Assembly: GCA_018652685.1 (NCBI GenBank) | Contig: JABIBQ010000028.1 | Span: forward strand, 62,001-126,000 | Direction: 5' to 3' | Origin: Candidatus Bathyarchaeota archaeon | GTDB lineage: Archaea; Thermoproteota; Bathyarchaeia; TCS64 | Length of the DNA: 64,000 bases | Shown: positions 7,051 to 17,898 of the stretch, in pieces | Layout: the number at the start of each line of letters is the position of its first letter | How positions within the stretch are numbered: the first letter of the stretch is position 1 | Notes under the pieces: model-generated | Databases searched by the model: none | Seen by the model: only the letters and a program-made list of their open reading frames with translations | Told to the model about the DNA's origin: nothing | Translations under genes and position numbers: made by a program

Positions 7051-9048
7051 TTGGCTGATAACTCACAGGGATTTGATACGGACGCGATACTGAGTAAATT
7101 AAGGGTCTCCCGGCTTCAGGCCATAGAGATAGCCGTGGTCGCAATTGTCGCGGTCGTGGCAGTTCTAATCAGGATGCTTCCTCTCCAGTACGGTGCCTAT
7201 CTCACCGCCTTTGACCCCCTGTTCCAGTACAGGGCAACCGAATATGTCGTCGAGAATGGATACGCTGCGTGGTGGACATGGCATGACACTCTGAGCTGGT
7301 ACCCAATGGGCAGGGATATACCATCAACCGCTTACCCTGGAATCCCGTTCACAGCGGCCTTCCTCTATGGAATAGCCAAGATATTCATCTCAAATCTAAC
7401 GGTCCTGGATGTCGCCTTATATTACCCCATTTTCATGGCTGTCTTGACCATCATCGCGATATACTTCCTCGGGAAAGAGGTTGGAGGCTCGCCGGCAGGG
7501 ATATTCGCCGCCCTGTTCATGGCAATCAGTCCTGCATATATCAGAAGGTCCTCGTTTGGGTTCTTTGATACCGAGAACATTGGTGTCTTTGCAATAGTAT
7601 TGACAAGCCTGTTCTTCCTTCGTGCGAACGACGACAAAAACAAGATAGAGAAGAAGGTTGTATATGCGGTTCTTTCAGGCTTATCATTGGGGCTCATCTA
7701 CGCTAGCTGGGGGGCGGCCAAGTATATGTCCGGTCTCCTCATGCTGTACATGCTCCTGATCGTTGCCTCGGAGAAATACAGTTCAAAGTATCTCATCTCA
7801 TACAGCTTCACGATAGGACTCGGTTTCCTCGTTGTCTCGTTGACACCGAGGCTAGGTCCAAACACCCTCATGGGGATGGACAGCCTTGCATCGTTCGGGC
7901 TAGTCGTCCTCTTACTTGGTTACGAGTTCGTCAAGGATAGAATCGATATCGGAGTTGTAAGCGTCGGAGCAGCCGGATTGGTAGTTCTAGCGGTCCTACT
8001 CGTATACATACTGCCAGCTGTGGGAATCACACTGCCCATTGGCAACAAGTTCCTACAAGTCCTGAATCCTTTCACATCAGGCAGTAGTTTCCTGTACGAC
8101 TCAGTTGCTGAGAACCATGTCACCGCATGGACATCACTGTTCAATGATTACGGCTTGGTCCTCGCCCTCGGGGTGTTTGGGTCCTATTACGCCGTGAAGG
8201 AGCTTGACGAGAAGAACTTGTACGCGCTTGCCTTCTTCACAACAGGGCTTTATTTCGCGGGCGTCATGAGCAGGCTAACTCAGATACTGGCAGCACCCGC
8301 ATGTCTGATGGGAGCCTACGGAATAGTTATGGCTGTTAAGCCGTTCCTACAACCCAAAGCGTCGGAGTCAAGCAGCCGAAAATCCAGAAGAAAGAACGAA
8401 GTCTCAGGTGTCAGCAAGCGCCTGGTTTTGTTCTTCATGGCGTTTATGTTACTGGCGCTGATACCAAACGTGAACAACGCTATCAAGGCCGCGGATTCGC
8501 CAACTCAGTTGGCATCCTCTTCGATCAGTGTCAAGATCGATGGCGAGTATCCCCAGGACTGGCCCCAGGCACTTGAGTGGATGAAGGAGAACGTCGGAGA
8601 CGACGAGGTGGGCTGCAGCTGGGGGGACTATGGTTACTGGATCGAGGCAATGGCTGGCAAGACCACAATGGCTGACGGCGCGACGCAGACCACGAGGCAG
8701 ATCAGCACCATCGGAAAGATAATGATGAGCGAGCCCGAGGAGAGCCTCGAGCTGCTTGAGAGGTACGATGCCGACTATATTTTGGTGTTCTTCACGCATG
8801 AACCTGACAACGTACAGAAAGGCTGGCCTTTCGGTGATAACGTGAAGTGGGAGTGGATGGTGAGGATCGGTGGACTTGATCCTAACGATTACGTCAACTA
8901 CACCGCAGGGATTTACAAGGATGGCTTCATAAACAGCACTCTTGTGAGCCTCATGTACGAGATGCCTGAACAAGGATATGAGCAGGTATTCGCTAGCGAG
9001 AACAGTTTCGTTCTCATCTACAAGCTAGAATATCCCGAGACAGGCTAG
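7051..9048 (+). CDS. aglB: oligosaccharyltransferase catalytic subunit AglB/Stt3
   Basis: A 665-residue membrane protein with about a dozen hydrophobic helices over residues 20-480 and a soluble C-terminal domain. The acidic loop motif DPLFQYR (residues 65-71) corresponds to the metal-binding DxD-like motif before the first long external loop, and SWGDYGYWIEAM (about 528-539) is the WWDYG acceptor-binding motif, here with glycine in place of the second tryptophan. It transfers lipid-linked glycans to asparagine in N-x-S/T of exported proteins. The start is TTG 7051; no ATG fits before the first helix. Sequon-rich exported proteins in this window (34432, 44831) are plausible targets. Confidence 0.9.
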   Translation: MADNSQGFDTDAILSKLRVSRLQAIEIAVVAIVAVVAVLIRMLPLQYGAYLTAFDPLFQYRATEYVVENGYAAWWTWHDTLSWYPMGRDIPSTAYPGIPFTAAFLYGIAKIFISNLTVLDVALYYPIFMAVLTIIAIYFLGKEVGGSPAGIFAALFMAISPAYIRRSSFGFFDTENIGVFAIVLTSLFFLRANDDKNKIEKKVVYAVLSGLSLGLIYASWGAAKYMSGLLMLYMLLIVASEKYSSKYLISYSFTIGLGFLVVSLTPRLGPNTLMGMDSLASFGLVVLLLGYEFVKDRIDIGVVSVGAAGLVVLAVLLVYILPAVGITLPIGNKFLQVLNPFTSGSSFLYDSVAENHVTAWTSLFNDYGLVLALGVFGSYYAVKELDEKNLYALAFFTTGLYFAGVMSRLTQILAAPACLMGAYGIVMAVKPFLQPKASESSSRKSRRKNEVSGVSKRLVLFFMAFMLLALIPNVNNAIKAADSPTQLASSSISVKIDGEYPQDWPQALEWMKENVGDDEVGCSWGDYGYWIEAMAGKTTMADGATQTTRQISTIGKIMMSEPEESLELLERYDADYILVFFTHEPDNVQKGWPFGDNVKWEWMVRIGGLDPNDYVNYTAGIYKDGFINSTLVSLMYEMPEQGYEQVFASENSFVLIYKLEYPETG

Positions 9049-10217
9049 GCATAGCGGCAGATAATTGCCGCGTTATTTTTCCCTACCATCGTGAAGACCA
9101 CGAGTCCACGCCTTCTTCCTCGCCCCTGTATCTTCTCATGGATTTTCCTCATATCGACGCTCATACCCCTAGCCTTGAAGTCCACTCGCCCTATTTCCAG
9201 TTCCCCGAGAATGGCGTTGATCTCGTCTTGCTCGGTTCCTGTCACCCTCAACACCTCGTAGGTCTTCAGTAGAGGTGTTCTCAGCAACTCGTCTCCTGTC
9301 AGGTAGGCTATCTTGGAGTGGATCTGTGTAAGCTCATACTGCTGTGCAAGAGTGTCTATCAGCCTCCCCTTGATGTATGCGGGGTCTGGCTCAAACAGGT
9401 ATTTCTTAACCTGTGTGACCTCGATTTCAGGAGTGGTTCGCTCCATGGTCACCTTCTCGGGTAGCTTCGTGGCTAGCGCCGTTTTTTTCTCTTGGTCCAG
9501 TTTCAGCTTGCCGAACCAGAGGATAACCTCCTTTACCTCCCCCCTGTTGGAGATGACTTCGATATCGCAGTTATACCTGATTCTGTCCAGGTCTGTTCCC
9601 GGTGATATCTTGACGCACAGGTTTGGACAGATTTTCAGCAATTCTTCTACGAATGAAAGTGGGGGTGTGTACTCCTCAGTCTTGACGGTCCTGCCGCGCT
9701 CTCCTCTTCTGCTGGGGTCAAAGAAAATTACATCCAGTTCACTCAGGCTCGATTTGAATCCCTCGTCATTGACGAGTTTTGTGATGTCCCCTTGGACGAC
9801 CTCGACTTTGTTCTGGAGCCCGTAGACCTCGATGTTATGTCTGAATACCTCGATCATCTCAGGATCGATCTCTACAGCGACAACCGGCCACCTCAGGGCC
9901 ATCGCTATAGTGTCTCCCCCGATGCCTGCGCATGCATCAAGGGCTTTCCTAACGCTGCCCAGCTGTGACCTGATCTTCCACGTTCTGTACTCAGCGACAG
10001 CTTTCCCTGTGGCCATGGCAAGACCGTCCCTCGTGAACTTCATCTTGGACGCCCTGGGGAACTTGTCTCTGCCCTTGGTCTTGTAATGCACATCATCGAG
10101 GATACCGTCAATGTCCTCATCACTGACCCTCTGGGCTTCGAGGTACTTGCGGCGTTTGTTGATGTCCCTGATCTTGGATGCCTCTGCGATCAGGCGTTCC
10201 CTGTTGTCGTGGTTCAC
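9045..10217 (-). CDS. class I SAM-dependent methyltransferase with THUMP-like C-terminal domain
   Basis: A 390-residue protein. The Rossmann SAM site reads DACAGIGGDTIAMAL followed by VVAVEIDPEMIEVFRHN; the catalytic-strand region is DVIFFDPSRRGERGRT; the C-terminal block VDFKARGMSVDMRKIHEK with GLVVFTMVGK matches the THUMP-like domain found in a group of uncharacterised methyltransferases. An RNA substrate is likely from the domain pairing but not shown. The start codon is GTG. It overlaps the end of aglB by four bases in convergent orientation. Confidence 0.75.
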   Translation of the reverse strand: MNHDNRERLIAEASKIRDINKRRKYLEAQRVSDEDIDGILDDVHYKTKGRDKFPRASKMKFTRDGLAMATGKAVAEYRTWKIRSQLGSVRKALDACAGIGGDTIAMALRWPVVAVEIDPEMIEVFRHNIEVYGLQNKVEVVQGDITKLVNDEGFKSSLSELDVIFFDPSRRGERGRTVKTEEYTPPLSFVEELLKICPNLCVKISPGTDLDRIRYNCDIEVISNRGEVKEVILWFGKLKLDQEKKTALATKLPEKVTMERTTPEIEVTQVKKYLFEPDPAYIKGRLIDTLAQQYELTQIHSKIAYLTGDELLRTPLLKTYEVLRVTGTEQDEINAILGELEIGRVDFKARGMSVDMRKIHEKIQGRGRRRGLVVFTMVGKNNAAIICRYA

Positions 10218-10350
10218 GCCTTACCATAATCCCTCACTGATTTAATGGATGGGTTACACAATGGTCAACCAGAAAGGTTAAGAACGGACTGAGTATTGCT
10301 CTAAACACTGGGTTCGATGCATGAACGCATTTCAAGGTTGAGCCACTTTT

Positions 10351-10953
10351 ATGAACAAGGTAAAGAAAACTGAGTATAAACCCGCCCCAGTCCGCGAGAC
10401 CCTCATCCGGATGAAGGACATATCAGAGTTAATGATCGATTTGGCATACTCGGCAGCCCTCTTCCACAACAAGGAGCTGGCGGAGGAGGTCATGGAGCTG
10501 GAGACCAAGATAGATGACCTCGTCTACTTGCTAAACATGAACCTGATGCTGGCTGCCCGTGACAAGAAGGACGCAGAACAACTTGCTGGCGTAGCAAAGG
10601 TGGGGAGTCTCACAAACGCCATCAGTGATGCTGCGGCTGACATCGCCAGCCTTGTCTTGCACGATATCAAGATCCACCCCGTAGTAATGGAAGTCTTCCA
10701 GCGGGCAGAGGAGCACTTGACCAGGGTCATCATTGATGAAAACTCGTTCATGGCTGGAAAGACCGTAGATGACCTGGAACTGGCCGCCGAGGTTGGGGCC
10801 GACATCATCGCATTGAGGCGAGGAATATTCTGGGACATCAACCCCGACAAGGAGATACTCATGCCAGGCGATTTTGTCGTTGCACGGGGTACCAAGGACG
10901 GGCTAGAGAGCCTGGTAAAGGCCGCACGGGCGGAGGTTGACCACCTTGAGTAG
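10351..10953 (+). CDS. PhoU/TrkA_C-domain regulatory protein (COG3273-like), first copy
   Basis: A 200-residue protein. Residues about 15-110 form PhoU-like helices (MKDISELMIDLAYSAALF), and residues about 120-195 form a TrkA C-terminal (RCK_C) ligand-binding domain ending MPGDFVVARGTKDGLESL. Such proteins are predicted to sense small ligands and regulate potassium or other ion transport from the cytoplasm. No channel gene lies next to it here. It is followed directly by a paralogue, so the two probably form a heteromeric pair. Confidence 0.75.
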   Translation: MNKVKKTEYKPAPVRETLIRMKDISELMIDLAYSAALFHNKELAEEVMELETKIDDLVYLLNMNLMLAARDKKDAEQLAGVAKVGSLTNAISDAAADIASLVLHDIKIHPVVMEVFQRAEEHLTRVIIDENSFMAGKTVDDLELAAEVGADIIALRRGIFWDINPDKEILMPGDFVVARGTKDGLESLVKAARAEVDHLE

Positions 10954-11524
10954 TGCCGACCGAGCTCACTGGGAGCGGATCACCGAGGACTTAGTGACGC
11001 TAAAGGACACAAGCGAGATGATGATGGATCTGGCATACAGTGCCCTGCTTCTCAACAGCAGCTTCCTCGCGGATGAGGTTATGATGCTTGAGGAGCAGAT
11101 GGACGAACTTCACATCTCATTCCAGAAACGAGTGCTCTCCCGTACCGAAGAAGAGACCAAACCCGAAGACCTTCTGGGAATCATCCGGATGGGTAATGTT
11201 ACAGAAAGAATAGCCGATGCCGCGTCTGAGATAGCCGAAGTAGTCCTTAGAGGAGATGAGCCCCACAGGGTTCTCCAGATGGTTATTCAGGACGCAGAGG
11301 AAACCGTTGAGCGTGCTGTTGTTGGCGAGAACTCGTTAATCTCAGGAAAGACCCTTAAGGATGCAGAGATAGCCGATGAGACCGGTATGTGGGTGCTTGT
11401 CGTTCGTAGAGGTCCCCTCTGGATCAGGCCAAAACCATCTACCATGCTGTTCCCAGGCGATGTCATCATCGCAAGCGGGTACAGTGAGGGAGAGGAAGAT
11501 TTCAAACAATTAGTTTCTGGATAG
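10946..11524 (+). CDS. PhoU/TrkA_C-domain regulatory protein, second copy
   Basis: 192 residues with the same order as its neighbour: PhoU-like helices (LKDTSEMMMDLAYSALLL) then a TrkA_C domain ending FPGDVIIASGYSEGEEDF. The shared layout indicates tandem duplication. I chose TTG 10946, which overlaps the upstream stop and has a GGAGG nine bases before it; TTG 10937 would place that sequence directly against the start. Co-translation with the first copy supports a joint complex. Confidence 0.72.
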   Translation: MSSADRAHWERITEDLVTLKDTSEMMMDLAYSALLLNSSFLADEVMMLEEQMDELHISFQKRVLSRTEEETKPEDLLGIIRMGNVTERIADAASEIAEVVLRGDEPHRVLQMVIQDAEETVERAVVGENSLISGKTLKDAEIADETGMWVLVVRRGPLWIRPKPSTMLFPGDVIIASGYSEGEEDFKQLVSG

Positions 11525-11533
11525 AAATAGGGG

Positions 11534-11941
11534 TTATTCCTCTGATTCCTCGATTGGAGCCTCTGGCTCTACCTCGGGTTCGGGCTCCGCTACCTTCTTC
11601 TTCGGCGCCTCGATTACTGCAAAGTTCAGGAATGTGGTCTCTTGGCTAATGGTGTTGCCCCTGACGACCTTTCTCTTCTTCATCCCCTTATCTTTTGGCT
11701 TGTAGCCGACACCGCCGCTTAGGACGATGCGTGACTTTGCACTTCCGTGGACGTCGGGCCTCATTGGGATCCCGTCCTTGTCGGTTCCGCCTGTTAGTTT
11801 GAGTTTGTATCCCTGCATACCTGCGAATGAGCCGTCGATGGTCATTCCGATCCTTGTACCGACGAGAGGTCTCAGCTGAGCGTCTTCGATCTCTACCCTC
11901 TGGCTTGTCCCGTTTGGGTCTGAGACGATGAGTATTGGCAT
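11534..11941 (-). CDS. rps6e: 30S ribosomal protein S6e
   Basis: A 135-residue archaeal S6e starting MPILIVSDPNG, with the family blocks AQLRPLVGTRIG, YKLKLTGGTDKDGIPMRPDV and KKRKVVRGNTIS. It has an extra acidic Glu/Pro-rich tail (EPEPEVEPEAPIEESEE) after the usual end, which is uncommon. The frame extends 12 residues upstream into the aIF5B gene, but the conserved start is ATG 11941. The order aIF5B-S6e is an operon arrangement known from other archaea. Confidence 0.93.
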   Translation of the reverse strand: MPILIVSDPNGTSQRVEIEDAQLRPLVGTRIGMTIDGSFAGMQGYKLKLTGGTDKDGIPMRPDVHGSAKSRIVLSGGVGYKPKDKGMKKRKVVRGNTISQETTFLNFAVIEAPKKKVAEPEPEVEPEAPIEESEE

Positions 11942-11954
11942 TTTTCTTTTTCTC

Positions 11955-13727
11955 CTATATTGCCCAGAGCATGTCATTCTTGCGTTTCAGCTGAACCAGC
12001 TCCCTGAGAGCATCGTTTTGGCTCTCAGTTAGTCTCCCAGCGTACTTTGTGCGCAAGAGCTTAGCATGTTTCTCTGGAATGTCTACGAACAGAACATCGC
12101 GCTCTTTTATATGTCTACCTACGATGGGCTGGGGCATGGCCACAGCCACTTCCTTGCCCTCTTCGGCCAATGGAATCGCCTTTCCGCCTTCCTGTATCTG
12201 GCTGATCCTGCCAAGTTTCTCACCCGCTTGGTTAATACATTGAACTCTTGGTGTTAATTGACCAGCCAACACGATGGCACCGAAAATGCTGGGCTTGGCC
12301 CGCCGGAAGATATAGCCCTCCATGATCTCGAATTTTCCAGGCTTGACAAGGGTATCAAACTCCTTTCTCTCCTTTGCCTCCCTCTCCTCCTCGACCCACC
12401 TAACGTACTCGTCCATGAGGTTGTAGATGATGTCGTTCCAAAAGATGGGGACCTTCTGATCCCTTGCCTCCGTCTCTGCATCCGGCAGGATTTTGACGTT
12501 GAACGCTAATATTGCCCCGAGATATGGATCCTCGTACTTGACGCTGAGGGCCTCCATGACATCCCTCCTGCTTACATCCCCGATATCCGCTGTCCTGATA
12601 GGGATGTCCTTCGCCCTGAGGCTATCAACTAGGGCCTCCAGGCTGCCAAGTGTGTCCGTCTTAACCATGATCCCTGTCTGCTCTGTCTGAACTTTGAGCT
12701 GCTCCATCTCTGAGGCGACTTCCTCCATAGCCTTCTCAAGTGTCATGCCCTCCCCTATGGCAAAGAGGGGTGCTCCTGGTATCGCGTTATCGATATTGGG
12801 TGCGGCTATCTTGATACCCGCAGCCGCGTGAGCCTCTTGGATGGTGTTGAACTGCTTTTTAGAGTCCCTCATCTCCTCCAATGGCTGGGGGACCAGTATC
12901 GCCCTTATCTTGGTGGATATGGGGCCTTCTCTACCCCCGATGACAATGGTGTCATCGGCATGTAGAGTTCCGTCGTAAATGATGGCGTTGAGGGTCGTGC
13001 CCAGGCCCACCTCTTCCCTGACCTCAAGGACAGTGCCCCTGGCTAGTCCCTCCGTGACCTGCAGCTTCTGTTCGAGGAACTGCTGTGTGAGACCGATGAG
13101 GACCATCAATAACTCCCCTATGCCCTCACCTGTCTTTGCGCTGACCGGTACGATAGCGATATTTTTTGTAAAGTCACGAACCTTGTCAAATCTATCGCTA
13201 GCCATACTCTCCCTGCTCAAGGTCCCCATCATGTTGTAGAGTCTATTGTCAAGGTCTTCTTTGACCCACTTATTCTGGGCATTGTATCCCTTCATGAATG
13301 GCCTGTTTTCCTCGGACTTCCAACCTGTGACCCTGTCAATCTTGTTTGCAGCGATGATAAATGGTACTTTTCTTGCCTTGAGAATCTGGAGGGACTCGAA
13401 TGTCTGGTTCTCGAAGCCGTGCATTGCGTCAACGACCAGAATAGCGATGTCTGCCACGCTTCCCCCCCTCGTCCTGAGGTTGGCGAATGCCTCGTGGCCC
13501 GGGGTGTCCACTACAAGAAGACCGGGAACCTTGACGCTGAGGTCAACATTCTGCATCAGCTTCTGTACGATGGCTACAAGGGTGTCAAACGGGAAGTAGC
13601 TGGCACCTATCTGCTGGGTGAGGCCGCCGGCCTCCCTCATCTGAACCGCTGTTCCCCTGATCTTGTCGAGGAGGCTTGTCTTTCCTGTGTCAACGTGACC
13701 TAGCATGCATACTATTGGTTGTCTCAT
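11955..13727 (-). CDS. infB: translation initiation factor aIF5B
   Basis: A 590-residue GTPase of the IF2/eIF5B family. G1 is GHVDTGKTSLLD at the N-terminus, G3 is VVDTPGHEAFANLR, G4 is AANKIDRV and G5 is VPVSAKTGEGI. The rest follows the domain II-IV order, with VQTEQTGIMVKTDTLGSL opening the later half. It promotes ribosomal subunit joining. ATG 13727 gives the conserved MRQPIVCMLGHVDTGKT start; TTG 13733 is in frame. It is followed by S6e after a 13-base gap. Confidence 0.95.
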   Translation of the reverse strand: MRQPIVCMLGHVDTGKTSLLDKIRGTAVQMREAGGLTQQIGASYFPFDTLVAIVQKLMQNVDLSVKVPGLLVVDTPGHEAFANLRTRGGSVADIAILVVDAMHGFENQTFESLQILKARKVPFIIAANKIDRVTGWKSEENRPFMKGYNAQNKWVKEDLDNRLYNMMGTLSRESMASDRFDKVRDFTKNIAIVPVSAKTGEGIGELLMVLIGLTQQFLEQKLQVTEGLARGTVLEVREEVGLGTTLNAIIYDGTLHADDTIVIGGREGPISTKIRAILVPQPLEEMRDSKKQFNTIQEAHAAAGIKIAAPNIDNAIPGAPLFAIGEGMTLEKAMEEVASEMEQLKVQTEQTGIMVKTDTLGSLEALVDSLRAKDIPIRTADIGDVSRRDVMEALSVKYEDPYLGAILAFNVKILPDAETEARDQKVPIFWNDIIYNLMDEYVRWVEEEREAKERKEFDTLVKPGKFEIMEGYIFRRAKPSIFGAIVLAGQLTPRVQCINQAGEKLGRISQIQEGGKAIPLAEEGKEVAVAMPQPIVGRHIKERDVLFVDIPEKHAKLLRTKYAGRLTESQNDALRELVQLKRKNDMLWAI

Positions 13728-13830
13728 CGGCAAAGTGCGTACCCGCCTGTTATGACCAAAAGACGGTTAATATAGGTATCTGGCTAAACGGTTGTGCCCT
13801 CAATAGGTTCTAATACCCTGAAAATAACCT

Positions 13831-14997
13831 TTGATTGCATTGTCAAAAGAGAACATCTTCAATTCAGCCACCGCGGAGCTGATGCGCTCAATACCTAACC
13901 TGAAATGGGACAGATACCCTGATGACGTTATCCCAATGTGGATAGCTGCACCAGACGTGCCCATCGCACCTGAGATCATGAAGGCGTTACACGACTCCGT
14001 GGACGAGATGGACATGTACTATAACGCGGACAAGTCCACCCGTGAGGTGTTGGCGGGTAAGATCAATGAATTCAACAAGATACCCGTTGATACGGATGAC
14101 GTAATGCTCATCCAAGGCGTCGACCCCAGCATCTGGCTGGGCGTCAAGTACGCCTGCAAACCTGGTGATGAAGTGATCGTAAATGACCCTACCTACCATG
14201 CATTCACAGCTGTGCTCCCTGCAGCGGAGGCAAAGCCCGTTTCTTGGGTGCTTGATAGGGAGGATGGCTATAAGTTTGACTCAGAGGCACTCAAGGAGAT
14301 AATAACGCCTCGAACCAAACTCATCTACCTTTGCAACCCCCACAACCCAGCTGGCCGAGTTATGACCAAGGAGGAGCTGAAAGCGGTCGCGGACATCGCT
14401 GTTGACGGGAAGATCACCATCATGGTTGACGAGCTCTGGGAGGACATCGTGTTCAAGGGTAACAAACACGTCTCAATCGCGAGCCTGAACCCCGAGATTT
14501 CGGATCTAACATTGTCGAGCTGGGGGTTCAGCAAGACATTCGGTGTCGCCGGGCTCCAGATCGGGTATATGGCAACAACCAACAAGGAAATGCTAGAATC
14601 CATGCAGAAGGCAGCAACAGGTGTCCAGAGAGGTACATCAACATTGGGACGAGCCGCGGCCAGGGTAATGGTTAGTAACGAGATGGATTACTGGAGGAAG
14701 GGGATGATGGATCACCTGCACAAGACTAGGGCGATATGCTCCAAACGCCTTGGGTCTATCCCCGGCGTAGAGTTCCCTATGCTTGAGGGCACATACGTCC
14801 CGTTCCCAAAGTTCGACCTCGGCCTCACCAGCGATGAGCTCCAGGAGTACATCCTCAAGGAGGCGAGGGTAGCCATCTCCTCGGGCAAGGGGGACGGCGA
14901 GAAGGGCAAGGGTCACATGAGAATCAACATCGCCACAAGCGAGTCATTGATGAACGAGGCGATGGACAGGGTGGTTGAAGCCCTGTCTAAACTATAA
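13831..14997 (+). CDS. PLP-dependent aminotransferase, class I/II (MalY/PatB-like)
   Basis: A 388-residue fold-type I enzyme. The cofactor lysine lies in SSWGFSKTFGVAGLQIGY, the aspartate that pairs with the pyridine nitrogen in MVDELWED, and the NPHNPAGR motif binds the substrate side chain region. The opening PDVIPMWIAAPDVP resembles the MalY/PatB cystathionine-lyase branch, but aminotransferase activity is equally likely. Start codons are uncertain: TTG 13831 or TTG 13840. It is convergent with the Cdc48 gene. Confidence 0.78.
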   Translation: MIALSKENIFNSATAELMRSIPNLKWDRYPDDVIPMWIAAPDVPIAPEIMKALHDSVDEMDMYYNADKSTREVLAGKINEFNKIPVDTDDVMLIQGVDPSIWLGVKYACKPGDEVIVNDPTYHAFTAVLPAAEAKPVSWVLDREDGYKFDSEALKEIITPRTKLIYLCNPHNPAGRVMTKEELKAVADIAVDGKITIMVDELWEDIVFKGNKHVSIASLNPEISDLTLSSWGFSKTFGVAGLQIGYMATTNKEMLESMQKAATGVQRGTSTLGRAAARVMVSNEMDYWRKGMMDHLHKTRAICSKRLGSIPGVEFPMLEGTYVPFPKFDLGLTSDELQEYILKEARVAISSGKGDGEKGKGHMRINIATSESLMNEAMDRVVEALSKL

Positions 14998-15003
14998 AAA
15001 AGA

Positions 15004-15019
15004 TGAGCTTTTTGGCTCA
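15004..15019. terminator. hairpin between the aminotransferase and Cdc48 genes
   Basis: TGAGC-TTTTTG-GCTCA forms a 5-base stem, with A-runs on one side and T-rich sequence on the other. It lies in the 37-base gap between two convergent genes and may end transcription from both. Confidence 0.35.
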
Positions 15020-15034
15020 ATCATTGCTTTTTGA

Positions 15035-17227
<2,193 letters not shown>

Positions 17228-17243
17228 CTATTCCTCTACAACC

Positions 17244-17735
17244 TTAATTGACGTGGATATCGATTCCCTCGGGCGACGTTTCCTCGATTAGCTCAAGCGT
17301 CACGTCCAGCACGCCGTTGTTGTATGTAGCCCTGGCTGTCTTAGGATCAACCTTGGCTGATACCGGTATCTCTGTGTCGATGTTCCTAAGCTCGTTGCTC
17401 GCCGTTACCCTAATGCTGGTCTCGGTACCCGTGATCCTGATGGATTCCTTTGCTAGTCCAGGGAGTTCCACGATGACCCTGACTGTATTGTTAGCCCTGT
17501 CTACGTCCACCTGTGATAAAGGCTCGTCGTTGTGCTGTTCCCTCAGTGGTGCTTGGGGGGAGTCCGATCCCCACTCTTTAACTACCGGCTTGCCGTCCGC
17601 CCCCGTTGTCATGCTGTATCCATAGGACCATTTCTTGAGGTGGGGGGGCTCTGGGTCTAACCTCTCAGGGAACCCTAACTGCTTGAATATTCTCTCGAAG
17701 ATCTTGTCGAAGTCGTCGTCAATATTCCACGCCAT
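17244..17735 (-). CDS. small heat-shock protein, Hsp20/alpha-crystallin family
   Basis: A 163-residue protein whose residues about 75-160 form the alpha-crystallin domain, seen in VRVIVELPGLAKESIRITG, a characteristic edge strand, and YNNGVLDVTLEL (the GVL signature). It lacks a clear C-terminal I-x-I motif, although it ends GIDIHVN. It holds unfolding proteins for refolding. Upstream are a TATA box and an operator-like repeat shared with the divergent gene at 17899, suggesting heat or stress control. Confidence 0.93.
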   Translation of the reverse strand: MAWNIDDDFDKIFERIFKQLGFPERLDPEPPHLKKWSYGYSMTTGADGKPVVKEWGSDSPQAPLREQHNDEPLSQVDVDRANNTVRVIVELPGLAKESIRITGTETSIRVTASNELRNIDTEIPVSAKVDPKTARATYNNGVLDVTLELIEETSPEGIDIHVN

Positions 17736-17765
17736 TTTTCTCTACGGTGTCACTGGGAATGGACA

Positions 17766-17777
17766 CCTTATAAATAT
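17766..17777 (-). promoter_or_regulatory. TATA box of the Hsp20-Cdc48 operon
   Basis: Read on the minus strand, ATATTTATAAGG lies about 32-44 bases before the Hsp20 start, predicting a transcription start near 17742 and a short leader. Confidence 0.55.
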
Positions 17778-17787
17778 TATGGCATAT

Positions 17788-17803
17788 TGTCATAAATCTG
17801 ACA
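17788..17803. promoter_or_regulatory. operator-like dyad TGTCA-n6-TGACA upstream of Hsp20
   Basis: TGTCATAAATCTGACA is a 5-6-5 dyad placed directly upstream of the Hsp20 TATA box. The first 10 bases, TGTCATAAAT, recur at 17857 immediately before the TATA box of the divergent gene. The same motif in the same position at both promoters suggests one regulator for both. Confidence 0.45.
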
Positions 17804-17856
17804 TAATTGCGGGGTTTCCTACATGAGTCAGATGTTCTGCCTGATTTCTAACCACA

Positions 17857-17879
17857 TGTCATAAATTCTTATATAATGC
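17857..17879 (+). promoter_or_regulatory. second TGTCATAAAT motif and TATA box of the ACT-like gene
   Basis: TGTCATAAATTC at 17857-17868 runs directly into CTTATATAATGC at 17868-17879. The TATA centre is about 26 bases from ATG 17899, so the message is probably leaderless. Confidence 0.5.
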
Positions 17880-17898
17880 AGTTTTTTATTGAAGACTG

